A DNA stretch of 26,431 nucleotides from an uncultured Solobacterium sp. (GCA_900547815.1 URHY01000025.1:1-26431); one strand, 5' to 3'. Shown: positions 6,668 through 15,668, counted from the first letter of the stretch. Notes: generated by a model not told the origin, from the letters alone. Translations and numbers: made by a program.

Positions 6668-6970
6668 ATGGCGTTCAACATTTCTGAAAGCCTTCTAGAA
6701 CGTGTTAGAACCGCTGCTACAAGAGCAAAATCACGCGCATATGATGATGAAATCAAAACGTATATCAATGCATGTTTATATGATTTGGATAGATTAAATA
6801 TCTTATTTGATGAGGATGATTTAGAAGATGAAATTGTAGTAGCGGTAATAACATATGTAAAGTCAAAATTTGGTACAACGGATGCTTCATATAAAGAATC
6901 AATGGCCAAGACATATGAGGATTTACGTCAGATTCTTATGACAGATAAATCCCATAAGAAGGTGACATAG
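6668..6970 (+). CDS. Head-tail connector (adaptor) protein, gp6/gp15-like
   Basis: This 100-residue protein, mostly helical and acidic, lies directly after the capsid gene. The pattern ISESLLERVRTAATRAKSRAYDDEIKTYINACLYDLDRLNI followed by EDEIVVAVITYVKSKFG is typical of the HK97 gp6 / SPP1 gp15 adaptor family, which forms a ring below the portal. AGGTGAT ends eight bases before ATG 6668. The stop is separated by one base from the next start. The family is recognised from pattern, size and position. Confidence 0.8.
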   Translation: MAFNISESLLERVRTAATRAKSRAYDDEIKTYINACLYDLDRLNILFDEDDLEDEIVVAVITYVKSKFGTTDASYKESMAKTYEDLRQILMTDKSHKKVT

Positions 6971-6971
6971 T

Positions 6972-7307
6972 ATGGCATATGAATATACTCGTGAGAATAA
7001 TCTTTATTATGATGTGGCATATCTGATTGAAAAAGAAAGATATGTTGATGAAGATGGTGTGGAACATGTTAATGAAACGGAGAAGGAAGTATTTTGTCGA
7101 GTTGGTGGAATTTATTCAAAAGAATTTAATGAAGCCTACCAGGCAGGCATACAGTTAGCGTATAAGCTTGTTATTCCTACTATTGATTACAATGATGAGA
7201 CAACAGTGAAATACAACGACAAAAAGTATGCGGTTTATCGTACGTTCCCATCCGGAGATACGATTGAACTATATGTTCAACAGGATGCTGGAGAATGGAA
7301 ACAGTAA
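6972..7307 (+). CDS. Head closure / head-tail joining protein
   Basis: The 111-residue protein is rich in beta-strand and lies second after the capsid. The segment CRVGGIYSKEFNEAYQAGIQLAYKLVIP with a later YNDKKYAVYRTFPSGDTIELYVQ is typical of the SPP1 gp16-like head-closure family (phage head-tail adaptor), which stops DNA leaking from the filled head and gives the tail its docking surface. GGTGA precedes ATG 6972. Its last 13 bases overlap the next gene, a sign of coupled translation in this joining-gene cluster. Confidence 0.75.
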   Translation: MAYEYTRENNLYYDVAYLIEKERYVDEDGVEHVNETEKEVFCRVGGIYSKEFNEAYQAGIQLAYKLVIPTIDYNDETTVKYNDKKYAVYRTFPSGDTIELYVQQDAGEWKQ

Positions 7308-7633
7308 GAAAACAAATCGTTGCTAAATTCACTGAACTTTTAGGTGAAGGACAATTTGTATATGGCAGCTTCAAGTCAAAGCCCCATACTCCATATGGGA
7401 ATTATGCATTGGATTATACAAATAATTACTTTGCAGACAATAGAACGTATTGCAAGATTGGAACTTACATATATAGATTAGTGACTGATCAAAAAGATTT
7501 TGAATTAGAAGCTAAAATCGAAGACATGTTCGATGAATTAGAAATACCATACCAAACTATCACAGATGAAGATATAAAAGCTCAAAAAGTACACTGTACA
7601 GAATGGACGGTGACATTAGTTGGCCGTCAATGA
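7295..7633 (+). CDS. Tail terminator / tail completion protein
   Basis: The 112-residue alpha/beta protein begins with a helix (ETVRKQIVAKFTELLG), then strands YGNYALDYTNNYFADNRTYCKI, GTYIYRLVTDQKDFELEAKIEDMFDELEIPY and a final CTEWTVTLVG strand. This order is that of the small tail-terminator proteins that cap the tail tube and join it to the head (lambda gpU / SPP1 gp17 role). It overlaps its neighbours by 13-14 bases on both sides. Gene order here is terminator then gp10-like protein, the reverse of some related phages, so the two calls rest on sequence pattern more than on order. Confidence 0.65.
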   Translation: METVRKQIVAKFTELLGEGQFVYGSFKSKPHTPYGNYALDYTNNYFADNRTYCKIGTYIYRLVTDQKDFELEAKIEDMFDELEIPYQTITDEDIKAQKVHCTEWTVTLVGRQ

Positions 7634-8030
7634 TGTATATTGCGATATGTCGCAGCTTGGGCCAGAAATTAGAAAGATGATTCAAGAATATAAAGAGCAT
7701 TCTTTGGCGCAGATTGATAGAGCAGTAGAAGAAACTACAAAAGATTCTAAAGATATTATTAAAGCTAAGGCCAATGTAGATCATAGAAACACACGCAGAA
7801 AGGGCAAATATAAAAGGTCTATAACATATAAGATTGAGCGTGAGTTAGCTCATACACGCGGTGTTATTTATGCGAGTGGCCATGAATATTCATTGACTCA
7901 TTTACTAGAAAACGGACATAATTTATGGAATTCTCCTAGACGTACACGTGCATTTAAGCACTGGAAAGATGGAGAAACAAACGCAATCAAAGAACTGCCA
8001 AGTTTAATCGAAAAATATTTGAAAGGATAA
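7620..8030 (+). CDS. HK97 gp10-like head-tail joining protein
   Basis: The 136-residue basic protein carries the hallmark of the HK97 gp10 family: a positively charged KYKRSITYKI strand, the H-E-Y-S-L-T-H-L-L-E-N-G-H motif and a C-terminal helix (ELPSLIEKYLKG). The product is needed for tail completion or joining, though its exact place in the virion is not settled in most phages. The proposed start is TTG 7620 with GGTGA upstream, overlapping the tail terminator by 14 bases; the next in-frame ATG at 7647 (MSQLGPEIRK) has no ribosome-binding site and would lose nine residues. Confidence 0.85.
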   Translation: MAVNDVYCDMSQLGPEIRKMIQEYKEHSLAQIDRAVEETTKDSKDIIKAKANVDHRNTRRKGKYKRSITYKIERELAHTRGVIYASGHEYSLTHLLENGHNLWNSPRRTRAFKHWKDGETNAIKELPSLIEKYLKG

Positions 8031-8035
8031 AAACT

Positions 8036-8692
8036 ATGGCAGATACAAACAAAGTTAAATATGGAATTAAAAATGTACATGTAGTTCCTATTGAGTCTGA
8101 AGAAGGTGGAAATATTACGTATGGTACACCTGTAGCATGGAAAGGTGCTAAATCATTAACACTAGATCCGGAAGGAGATACAAATACATATTATGCAGAC
8201 AACACTGCATATTTTACAACAAACAGTAATAATGGATATTCCGGAAGTATTGAAATGACATACTTGGAAGATGAAATTAAAAAAATGATTTTTAATAATA
8301 TTGAAACAGAGGAAGGTAACTTGGCTGAAGACGCTAACGTTCTACCAAACAACGTAGGCTTAATGTTCCAATTTGAAGGAGACAAAAATGCGACAAAACA
8401 TATGTTCTTCAAAGTGGTATTTGCTCGCCCATCTGTTGAAGGTGAAACAAGAGAAGAAAGTATTGATCCAAATACAACAACTATGGATATTACAGCTATT
8501 CCTGTAGAAAAAGATGATCATGCATGGGTAAAAATTGACTGCAAAAAAGGTGATACAAACTATACTAGTTTCTTTACGACTGCGCCAAAATTACCTACAC
8601 CAAAAGCTAGTGAAGTGAGCCAAGTGAGCCATGAAGCCGGTACACCGGTAGAAGTACAAAGTGATGATGGCAAGGAAGTGAGCGCATTATAA
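8036..8692 (+). CDS. Major tail (tube) protein, phi13 type
   Basis: The 218-residue protein opens with KVKYGIKNVHVVPIESEEGG and continues VAWKGAKSLTLDPEGDTNTYYADNTAYFTT and GYSGSIEMTYLEDEIKKMI. This is the characteristic pattern of the phi13-type major tail protein family in Bacillota phages. It polymerises as rings around the tape measure to form the tube. The tail end (ASEVSQVSHEAGTPVEVQS) is low complexity and probably surface exposed. AAAGGA precedes ATG 8036. A perfect 8-bp hairpin begins at the stop codon and could lower transcription of downstream genes compared with this abundant protein. Confidence 0.9.
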   Translation: MADTNKVKYGIKNVHVVPIESEEGGNITYGTPVAWKGAKSLTLDPEGDTNTYYADNTAYFTTNSNNGYSGSIEMTYLEDEIKKMIFNNIETEEGNLAEDANVLPNNVGLMFQFEGDKNATKHMFFKVVFARPSVEGETREESIDPNTTTMDITAIPVEKDDHAWVKIDCKKGDTNYTSFFTTAPKLPTPKASEVSQVSHEAGTPVEVQSDDGKEVSAL

Positions 8693-8710
8693 GAGGGGCA
8701 ACCCCCTCTT
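8691..8710 (+). terminator. Hairpin behind the tail tube gene (attenuator or mRNA-stability element)
   Basis: AAGAGGGG (8691-8698) pairs perfectly with CCCCTCTT (8703-8710) around a CAAC loop. Only three Ts follow, so termination is probably partial. It stands between the highly expressed tube gene and the low-copy tail chaperone gene, whose ribosome-binding site GAGGT follows at 8713-8717. Confidence 0.6.
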
Positions 8711-8721
8711 TGTGAGGTTAT

Positions 8722-9153
8722 ATGGAAACTACAGTAAAAATCGAAGGTAAAGAACACGGTGTCCTATATAAAGGGATTACAGCACGTATTTATAGAGAAA
8801 CATTCAATCGTGATTTATTGATTGATATTCAACAGGCGCAAATGAATTTTGATGAAGGTATTAAAAAAGCGGTAGATGAAGACAGAGGGGATGAAAATGC
8901 ATATTTCATTCTATTAAAAGAAGTTGGATCGGAATTTTTTGAACGTTTACTATGGGCCTGCATCAAAGCGTACGATGTTAAAAATAACTTGGTTACTGAA
9001 CCGTTTAATGTAATGGTAGATAATGTTGATGATTATGAATCATTTGTTTTAATTGGTGTTATTTTATTTGAAAAAATCGTTTATTCAAATAAGGCCACAG
9101 TTGAAGATGAAACTGAAAAAAAAGATGAAGAAAATAAGAAAAAAAAAGATTAA
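8722..9153 (+). CDS. Tail assembly chaperone, zero-frame product (gpG-like)
   Basis: The 143-residue acidic protein lies between the tube and tape-measure genes. The ERLLWACIKAYDVKNNLVTEPFNVMVDNVDDYESFV part is typical of phi13-type tail assembly chaperones. Its C-terminus becomes a Lys/Glu-rich stretch (DETEKKDEENKKKKD) encoded over an A-rich run. At 9139-9147 nine consecutive A residues occur as AAG AAA AAA AAA GAT TAA in the zero frame, a good -1 slippery site immediately before the stop. The chaperone and its frameshifted form bind the tape measure and recruit tube subunits, and are absent from the virion in lambda-like phages. Confidence 0.85.
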   Translation: METTVKIEGKEHGVLYKGITARIYRETFNRDLLIDIQQAQMNFDEGIKKAVDEDRGDENAYFILLKEVGSEFFERLLWACIKAYDVKNNLVTEPFNVMVDNVDDYESFVLIGVILFEKIVYSNKATVEDETEKKDEENKKKKD

Positions 9154-9347
9154 CAAGCTATTCTGAATTAATTTTAGGATGCATGAATCTAGGGCTAAAA
9201 ATGGATGAAATAGACAATATGGATATTGGAATGATGTTTGATTTAATTGTTGCAAAAAACAACATGACAAATCGAGCTGAAAAAAGCATTAATAAAAAGA
9301 AATCCAACGTACGTATGGCAACCCAAGAAGACTTTGACAGATTTTAG
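9139..9347 (+). CDS. Frameshift-encoded tail chaperone extension (gpT-like)
   Basis: Shifting -1 on the A9 run (9139-9147) opens a frame of 66 codons from 9147 to TAG 9345-9347. The product (SELILGCMNLGLKMDEIDNMDIGMMFDLIVAKNN in part, with a basic tail) has the L-G-L-x-x-x-E-I-D-x-M layout seen in the T part of G-T fusions in Bacillota phages. An internal ATG (9181 region) has no ribosome-binding site, so a fusion with the upstream gene is much more likely than an independent gene. The frame ends 12 bases before the tape-measure start. The G/GT frameshift is a conserved feature of long-tailed phages. Confidence 0.88.
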
Positions 9348-9359
9348 GAGGTACTAAAA

Positions 9360-12300
9360 TTGTCAGGCTATAATCAAATAAAAGGTATCTCCGTAAAGAT
9401 TGATGGAGATACTACAGGATTTCAGAAAGCGATAAATGAAATCAAAAGAGAAACATCGGGATTAGACAAAACAATGTCTAAGCTAAAAGCTTCGATGAAG
9501 CTAAATCCGAATGATTTCTCGTCATTTGCAACATACCAAAATCTATTAAAGGATAAGATTCAGAGCACTTCTAAGCAATTGGATGTCTATAACAAAAAGC
9601 TTAAAGAATATCCTAAAACACAACAACAATGGACAGATCAAGTTAACAAATCAAAAGCCACGTTATCGCAATATCAGACTAAATTAAACAGCACTGAATC
9701 GGCGATGAGTGCCTTACAAAAAGAATATAAGACAAATCAAACTCAAATCCAAGCATGGAAAGATGCGATTGGTGATAGTTATCACACTACAGAACAATGT
9801 GAAACCGCAATTTCAACTCTAGCTGCTAGAAATAAAGAACTTACAGTTTCTATGAAGGCAAATAGTGCTTCGCAAAAGGAATACAATGCAAAAATTGCGG
9901 AACAAAAGAAAAATCTCGTTGACTTAGGAAGCACGTATGAGGAATCGCAAAGGACGTTTAATGGCCTAAGAGCTGGTGCAGCAACATTAAACAATGAATT
10001 AAAGAGTTTGAATAAAAGCTTTATTACAGATAATGAAAATATATTAAAATTATCACATTCATTTGGTGTTGCCAGTCAGAAAGCAAACCAATTTGCAGAA
10101 ACTATTAAACCGTTGTCTGCGTTGTCAGCAGCGGTTATTGTCGGAGCAACAAAAACTGCAATTGATTTTGAAGATGCATGGACTGGTGTTACAAAAACAG
10201 TAAATGCAACCCCTCAACAGTTTGAAAAAATCAATGCAGGCTTAAAAGATCTTGCACAAAATACATCGAGTACATATCAAGATATTGCACATTATGCAGA
10301 ACTTGCGGGACAAATGGGTATCCCTACAGATTCTATTGTTGGCTTTACTAAGACGATTACGCAATTAGGGGATACAACAAATCTTGTTGGTGAAGAAGCA
10401 GCACAAAGTATTGCCAAATTCTCTAACGTAATGGTTTCACAGTCTAAAAAGACAAATACATATTATTCTCGATTAGGCTCTACAATCGTAGATTTGGGAA
10501 ATAAATTCTCTACTACTGAAGCGGATATTATGGATATGGCTACTAGATTAGGCGTTGCAGGTAAGATGGTAGGCTTTAACTCTAACCAAGTATTAGGATT
10601 ATCAACTGCATTATCTTCATTAGGTATTGAAGCCGCTGCTGGTGGTGGTTCTGTTTCTAAAATGTTAAAGACGATTGATATAGCTGTTTCAACGGGGAAT
10701 GATTCGTTATCTGATTTTGCGGAAGTGTCTGGTATGACTTCTCAACAATTCCAAAAGGCTTGGGGAGAAGATGCAGCCGGAACATTCTTAAAGTTTGTAG
10801 AAGGTATTGGTAAATCAAGTGATGTTACAAAAACTCTTAATGATTTAGGCATTACAGAAATTAGACAATCACAAGCAATGGGTGCTTTGGCACAAAGTTC
10901 GGATGTATTGGCTAATGCATTAAATGTTTCTCAAAACGCATGGCAAGCGAATTCAGCCATGGCAACTGAAGCAGAAAAGCGATATGGAACATTAAAATCT
11001 CAAATGTCACAGACATGGGAAGCAGTTAAACAAGCCGCTGATGAATTGGGCCAGGCGTTTGCTCCTACTCTTACATCTATTTTAAAAGTTGTAAAGAAAA
11101 CAGCGAATGCATTCTCTAATCTAGATGATGGAACGCAGGAAACGATTGCTAAACTATTGTTGCTTACCGCAGCATCATATCCTACCGCAAAAGGATTAGG
11201 AAAAATATTTAGTGGCGCTAAGAAGTTGACAAATGGATTTGGAATAGTTTCTTCATGGGTTGGCAAAACGGCAGGTGAACTAAACAATTTAAGTGGCCCT
11301 GTAGATAAAACTAATGGATTATTGACAAAATTGTTTAAGAAAACTGGAGTTACAACTGAAGCATTAAAAAATTCAAGTATTGCATTAGGTGGAGTTGGGA
11401 TAGCTGTTGGATTGGCAGCTGCTGAAATTGCAGTGTTAGTTCCTATGTTTGAAAAGGCAAATAAAAAAGCTTTAGAAAACGCTGTTAAGAATGATGCAGT
11501 AGCTCAAAGTTATTTAAAAGTTGTAGACAGTGTTAGTTCGTTCAATAAAAAAATTGATGAATATAAAGAAAAATCAGAAACCATTTTGGCTACAAATGAA
11601 CAGAATATTAGTCAGTCTAATTCTTTGATGAGAACGATTGAACAATTAAATGGTGTAGAAAACAAAAATACTATACAGAAACAAATGTTGCAAGAAGCAG
11701 TTAATCAATTGAATGAAATTTATCCTGATCTCGGTTTAACAATTGATTCAAATACAGGAAAAGTTGCCGACAATACAGGCAAGGTGTTTGAAAACAATCA
11801 AGCGTTAGAAGAATACATTCAAAAAGTTCAAGAAGCTGCTAAACAAGAAGCGTATGCAGAAGCGATTAAAGAACAAACAAAAGCTTTAATTAAGCAACAG
11901 ATGAAATATAGTGAAGTAACAGAGAGTGTTCATGGATTAAATGACAAGATGGATGAATTGAAAGCCAAACAATCACAAGCATTTAAAGATGGGGACACTG
12001 AAAAGGCATTAAAGTATCAAACTCAGATTGAGCAGTTGAGAAAGAAAATAGATGAAGCAAACGGTTCTTTAGCAACTATGGCAACTAAAATGCAAGAAAC
12101 AAATAAGACTTTACTAGATCTCAACAACCAGGCAGAAACGGGTGGCTATACAAAAATTGGAGATTCGTTAAAACAATCATTACAAGGTGCTATAGATAAA
12201 GCTGGTGAAGCGGGTATTCAAATTCCTGAAAAGTTAACAAGTGGAATCATGAATGGCACAGAAAGTTATCAAACGGCAAGTAATTTTGTGGCATCTATGA

Positions 12301-13193
12301 TGACATTTCAGCAGTTAGTTGATAATGCAAGCGCAGCTGGTCTTAACATTCCACAAGACATGGCTTACAGTATTATTTCAAATGCAGGCAGTGTATCAGA
12401 AGCGAATACAATGCTGAATAACCTGATTGAGTTTGAGGAAGCATTAACGAAATCAAATTATGATGGTGAACAAATTCCACAAAAATGTGCAGCAGGTATT
12501 GCAGATGGAACAATTACTGTTGATCAAGCTATGAAAGCTTTGGCAAAAGGCGGAGTTGACGAATTAGAAAAGGAATTAGATAAAGCTAAAGATAAAGCTT
12601 CAAAAAAATCCAAAGATACTGGAGATAAGATGGGCGATGGAAAATCCAATGCACAGGCATCTTCTGGTTCTATGGGAAAATCAGGTGGAAGTGCATTATT
12701 GAAAGCTTATGAGCCGTATGCGCAAGCAACTATAGATTATGCAAAAAAAGTTCAAAAAGCTATCCATAACGCAAAAGCAGCCGCCAAAGATCCTATTATT
12801 ATTACAACTATAAAGAAAACTGTACACAAAACTGAAAAACATTCTTTAGATAATTTATCTCGACCTGTTGTTGATTCTGATGTTGCACCTATGAGTGCTG
12901 ATTCTATTGCAGCGTTGGCTGATACAAGCGCATATGCAGTGGCTAGTGATGCTACTACATCTATTATGGGTGGTACAGTATCACGCTCTAATTCTACGGC
13001 ATACAATTTAAACTTGGATGGTATTTACAAAAGAATGGACAATTTAACGAGTGCTTTAAATGCAATATTGGATAGCAATATCACAATCAATCTACAACCT
13101 ATGCAGCTAGATGGAAATGTTGTTACAGATACTGTACAAGAAATTGTGTCAATTCGAGATATGCTAAAAAATATAGGGAAAGGAGTAGCTTAG
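9360..13193 (+). CDS. Tape measure protein
   Basis: At 1277 residues this is the longest gene in the window and lies directly after the tail chaperones. Residues 1-240 are coiled coil with many Lys/Gln heptads. About 255-560 is the conserved TP901-type tape-measure domain (FEDAWTGVTKTVNATPQQF, YAELAGQMGIP, GVAGKMVGFNSNQVLGLSTALSSLG). Around 673-697 is a hydrophobic Gly/Ala/Val segment (ALGGVGIAVGLAAAEIAVLV) that could insert in a membrane during DNA entry. The rest is helical with a Lys/Ser-rich stretch near residue 1080. No muralytic domain was recognised. With about 0.15 nm per residue it would set a tail of roughly 190 nm (inference). The start is TTG 9360 with AGGAGGT eight bases before it. 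Confidence 0.93.
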   Translation: MSGYNQIKGISVKIDGDTTGFQKAINEIKRETSGLDKTMSKLKASMKLNPNDFSSFATYQNLLKDKIQSTSKQLDVYNKKLKEYPKTQQQWTDQVNKSKATLSQYQTKLNSTESAMSALQKEYKTNQTQIQAWKDAIGDSYHTTEQCETAISTLAARNKELTVSMKANSASQKEYNAKIAEQKKNLVDLGSTYEESQRTFNGLRAGAATLNNELKSLNKSFITDNENILKLSHSFGVASQKANQFAETIKPLSALSAAVIVGATKTAIDFEDAWTGVTKTVNATPQQFEKINAGLKDLAQNTSSTYQDIAHYAELAGQMGIPTDSIVGFTKTITQLGDTTNLVGEEAAQSIAKFSNVMVSQSKKTNTYYSRLGSTIVDLGNKFSTTEADIMDMATRLGVAGKMVGFNSNQVLGLSTALSSLGIEAAAGGGSVSKMLKTIDIAVSTGNDSLSDFAEVSGMTSQQFQKAWGEDAAGTFLKFVEGIGKSSDVTKTLNDLGITEIRQSQAMGALAQSSDVLANALNVSQNAWQANSAMATEAEKRYGTLKSQMSQTWEAVKQAADELGQAFAPTLTSILKVVKKTANAFSNLDDGTQETIAKLLLLTAASYPTAKGLGKIFSGAKKLTNGFGIVSSWVGKTAGELNNLSGPVDKTNGLLTKLFKKTGVTTEALKNSSIALGGVGIAVGLAAAEIAVLVPMFEKANKKALENAVKNDAVAQSYLKVVDSVSSFNKKIDEYKEKSETILATNEQNISQSNSLMRTIEQLNGVENKNTIQKQMLQEAVNQLNEIYPDLGLTIDSNTGKVADNTGKVFENNQALEEYIQKVQEAAKQEAYAEAIKEQTKALIKQQMKYSEVTESVHGLNDKMDELKAKQSQAFKDGDTEKALKYQTQIEQLRKKIDEANGSLATMATKMQETNKTLLDLNNQAETGGYTKIGDSLKQSLQGAIDKAGEAGIQIPEKLTSGIMNGTESYQTASNFVASMMTFQQLVDNASAAGLNIPQDMAYSIISNAGSVSEANTMLNNLIEFEEALTKSNYDGEQIPQKCAAGIADGTITVDQAMKALAKGGVDELEKELDKAKDKASKKSKDTGDKMGDGKSNAQASSGSMGKSGGSALLKAYEPYAQATIDYAKKVQKAIHNAKAAAKDPIIITTIKKTVHKTEKHSLDNLSRPVVDSDVAPMSADSIAALADTSAYAVASDATTSIMGGTVSRSNSTAYNLNLDGIYKRMDNLTSALNAILDSNITINLQPMQLDGNVVTDTVQEIVSIRDMLKNIGKGVA

Positions 13194-13196
13194 AAT

Positions 13197-14024
13197 ATGT
13201 ATACATTACAATTCACACCTGAAAATCAACCATATACAATTTATAAAAATATTATGAATTTGGTGAAGATAACTAGTGCTCCAATTATCCCTTTTTCGGA
13301 AGAAATTGTAGAAACATCAGAAATGGGAGACGGTACAACATCGTACCGTCACACTGGTGTTCTTAAAGATAAAACGATTGAGGTTCCTTGTAATTTTGTG
13401 GTTCAAAACAAAAAAGAAGCTAATGAAAGATTGTATGATATTAAAAAATATTTTGCAGGTGGAAAAGGATTATTAAAATTCCCAGATGAAGATTCTGACC
13501 ATTTCTGGAAAGTGAAGAATATTGAATATAACATTTCAGAAAGATGGCATGGATTTATGTTTTCTTTCACTATCAAATTTACCGTTGATGGATATAGATA
13601 TATTGATAAATATTCTAGACCTATGCAGATTTCGGTATTTGACGTTACATCAATTATAAATCTTTACGAACCGTCATATCCTACGTATAAATTCTATAAC
13701 ACATCAGAAAAGACTGGCTGGATTTCTATTAGTTCACTTACTCATAACAGCAGTTTTAAAATATATCAACCGTTTGCTAAAAAATACAATTATTATCAAC
13801 CGGGTAGCATTGATAATGCACTGGCTGTTAAATACATAGAAATAAATTCTGAAAATGCATATATGAAAACTGTTTATGAAAATGGATATTTCGAATATAC
13901 AACATTAAAAACAGAAGGATCATTTGAAGATTTAAAACTTGAATATGGATCAAACGACATAGTTATCAATACAGAAATTGGTTTGATTCGTACTGAAATA
14001 TTCAGAAATTTTAAGGAGATTTGA
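13197..14024 (+). CDS. Distal tail protein (Dit)
   Basis: The 275-residue protein follows the tape measure, the invariant place of Dit in Bacillota siphophages. The N-terminal half has the pattern of the ring-forming Sipho_tail domain: DGTTSYRHTGVLKDKTIEVPCNF, ANERLYDIKKYFAGGKGLLKFPD, and FWKVKNIEYNI. The C-terminal half, from about residue 150, is strand-rich and fits the galectin-like domain of Dit proteins. It forms the hub linking tube to baseplate. AGGAG ends 11 bases before ATG 13197. The stop TGA is followed after two bases by the start of the Tal gene. Confidence 0.85.
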   Translation: MYTLQFTPENQPYTIYKNIMNLVKITSAPIIPFSEEIVETSEMGDGTTSYRHTGVLKDKTIEVPCNFVVQNKKEANERLYDIKKYFAGGKGLLKFPDEDSDHFWKVKNIEYNISERWHGFMFSFTIKFTVDGYRYIDKYSRPMQISVFDVTSIINLYEPSYPTYKFYNTSEKTGWISISSLTHNSSFKIYQPFAKKYNYYQPGSIDNALAVKYIEINSENAYMKTVYENGYFEYTTLKTEGSFEDLKLEYGSNDIVINTEIGLIRTEIFRNFKEI

Positions 14025-14026
14025 TA

Positions 14027-15667
14027 ATGATACATTTATTTTTGTCTAAAAAAAATACAACATATCAACAAATGATTGAGCAAAATGGAAATATTGTTCT
14101 TAAGAACTGTAAAAGCGCAAAAGCAACTTTTGAAAGAAACTCAATCTGGTATGTGGAAATTGAATTTCCGAAGAGTGAATTATTGGGAATGAAAATTTCA
14201 GAAGAATCTGTTTTTAAAGTAGATTTAAACTTTGAAAAAGCGCAACTATTTAGAATAGTTTATTTTAAAGAAAATAGAATTTCTGATACATATGTATGTT
14301 ATGCAACGCATATATTCTTTGACTCTCAAAAAGAAATATTTGTATTTGATGATCGTACAGTGAATTCAACGTGGGATGGAGCTATTAAAACTGCCAATGA
14401 TATTATCGAAAAATCAAAATCTAAATATCCTTATCATGTTTATGGCGATAGGTGGTACGAAGATTACAAAAATATAAAGCCAGAAGATGGTAGAGAAGTA
14501 CATATTCACAATGCTTATAAAACGGATTTGTGTGTAGATGTTCCATCAGCAAACGAGGATATAGCAACACAATTAGAAATGTTTAAAGCTAACAATTCAC
14601 CTGCTCAAACATTTGTTTTAAAAAAATTTTCGGATGAAATTAATGGGATTCATGAAATTTGGTCTTTTATGTCTATATGTTCGTGTAGATGGATATGTGC
14701 TGAAGATTATGTAGATCGAAATTATTCTAAAATTGAAACATATTGGCTTAGAAATGATCCATCGAATACAAATATGCATTGGGAAGATTATTGGGGACTT
14801 ATCTATTTGCCAGAAGCTAATGGATATAAAATCGTTAGACCTACCGATAAAAACTACAATTGGTGGCCAGGCGGTGATGGAAGCGGTTTAACGCAAGGAG
14901 TGAAAATACAACTATATTCACACGGAATAGGTAACAAATCACAAAGTCTTTGTTGGCAATTTGAAGATAAGGAATCAACACAGACAGCCTATTGGGTTCG
15001 ATATAATTTGATTCAATGTTTGTTTGGAAGTGAAGAAAATTCAATGATGAACAGATGGCCTGAATGTGAAGAACATAGATACGTTGCGATGTTTAATAAT
15101 TATGATTGTTATTTTGGTAAACCAACTGGGTATAAGGAAACATTAAAGCCTAAAGAGTTTTATGTTGGTTATAAAGAAATTGTTGACTACACAAAAAAAG
15201 TATCTATGGAAAATGTTGTTACTGGAATAATTCCAAAGGGATACAATGGAAGAATTTTGCCAAATAACGAGATAGTTAAATCTATTAAATGGGATGAAAA
15301 TGAAATACACCGCATTGAAGTAAAAGAATATTCGGATGCTAAATTAATGACTGATGATTCATCGGCCACAAAAGCTACGTTTGGCGTATTTAAAAATGAA
15401 TCTAATTTGCAAGCATATTTAAGATATATTGCTGGCAAAGATTTAAAAAATAAATTGCAAAATTCGGATACGGAAACAACTATAAAATTTGAAGAATTGT
15501 TTGGATTAAACATTCCTAATGCAAATCAATTAAAATTGAATGATGTTATTTATGTAGACACAAATAATTCAGGCAAAAGAGAAAGATTTTATTTAAATAA
15601 AATGACATATGATTTAATCAAAGAAATGCCAGATGAACTTACTCTTATATTGGAAACGGAGGTATAA
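14027..15667 (+). CDS. Tail-associated protein (Tal/gp27-like hub) with an inserted ricin-like lectin domain
   Basis: The 546-residue protein has Prophage_tail/endopeptidase-tail features at both ends: residues 1-130 (up to TWDGAIKTANDIIEKS) and from about 328 (LIQCLFGSEENSMMNRW, then VTGIIPKGYNG at about 398-408). These parts are normally close together. Here about 170 residues (about 155-325) are placed between them. This insert resembles a ricin B beta-trefoil: LCVDVPSANEDIATQLEMF at 168-186 followed by SPAQTFVL, and later VKIQLYSHGIG with SQSLCWQFED. Ricin-type domains bind sugars, so the hub itself may touch host glycans. There is no lytic domain at the C-terminus. AAGGAG supports ATG 14027; an in-frame TTG at 14021 is less likely. 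Fold calls are by eye. Confidence 0.8.
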   Translation: MIHLFLSKKNTTYQQMIEQNGNIVLKNCKSAKATFERNSIWYVEIEFPKSELLGMKISEESVFKVDLNFEKAQLFRIVYFKENRISDTYVCYATHIFFDSQKEIFVFDDRTVNSTWDGAIKTANDIIEKSKSKYPYHVYGDRWYEDYKNIKPEDGREVHIHNAYKTDLCVDVPSANEDIATQLEMFKANNSPAQTFVLKKFSDEINGIHEIWSFMSICSCRWICAEDYVDRNYSKIETYWLRNDPSNTNMHWEDYWGLIYLPEANGYKIVRPTDKNYNWWPGGDGSGLTQGVKIQLYSHGIGNKSQSLCWQFEDKESTQTAYWVRYNLIQCLFGSEENSMMNRWPECEEHRYVAMFNNYDCYFGKPTGYKETLKPKEFYVGYKEIVDYTKKVSMENVVTGIIPKGYNGRILPNNEIVKSIKWDENEIHRIEVKEYSDAKLMTDDSSATKATFGVFKNESNLQAYLRYIAGKDLKNKLQNSDTETTIKFEELFGLNIPNANQLKLNDVIYVDTNNSGKRERFYLNKMTYDLIKEMPDELTLILETEV

Positions 15668-15668
15668 C

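Noticed and set aside
7589..7599. GTACACTGTAC, matching the core of the palindromic regulatory element, inside the tail terminator gene.
   Set aside because: Only the 11-base core matches, the outer bases differ, there is no -10 box at the right distance and it is within coding sequence; probably chance.
9181..9347. Independent gene starting at the ATG near 9181.
   Set aside because: No ribosome-binding site; the open -1 frame continuing from the A9 run and the conserved G/GT arrangement explain it better.
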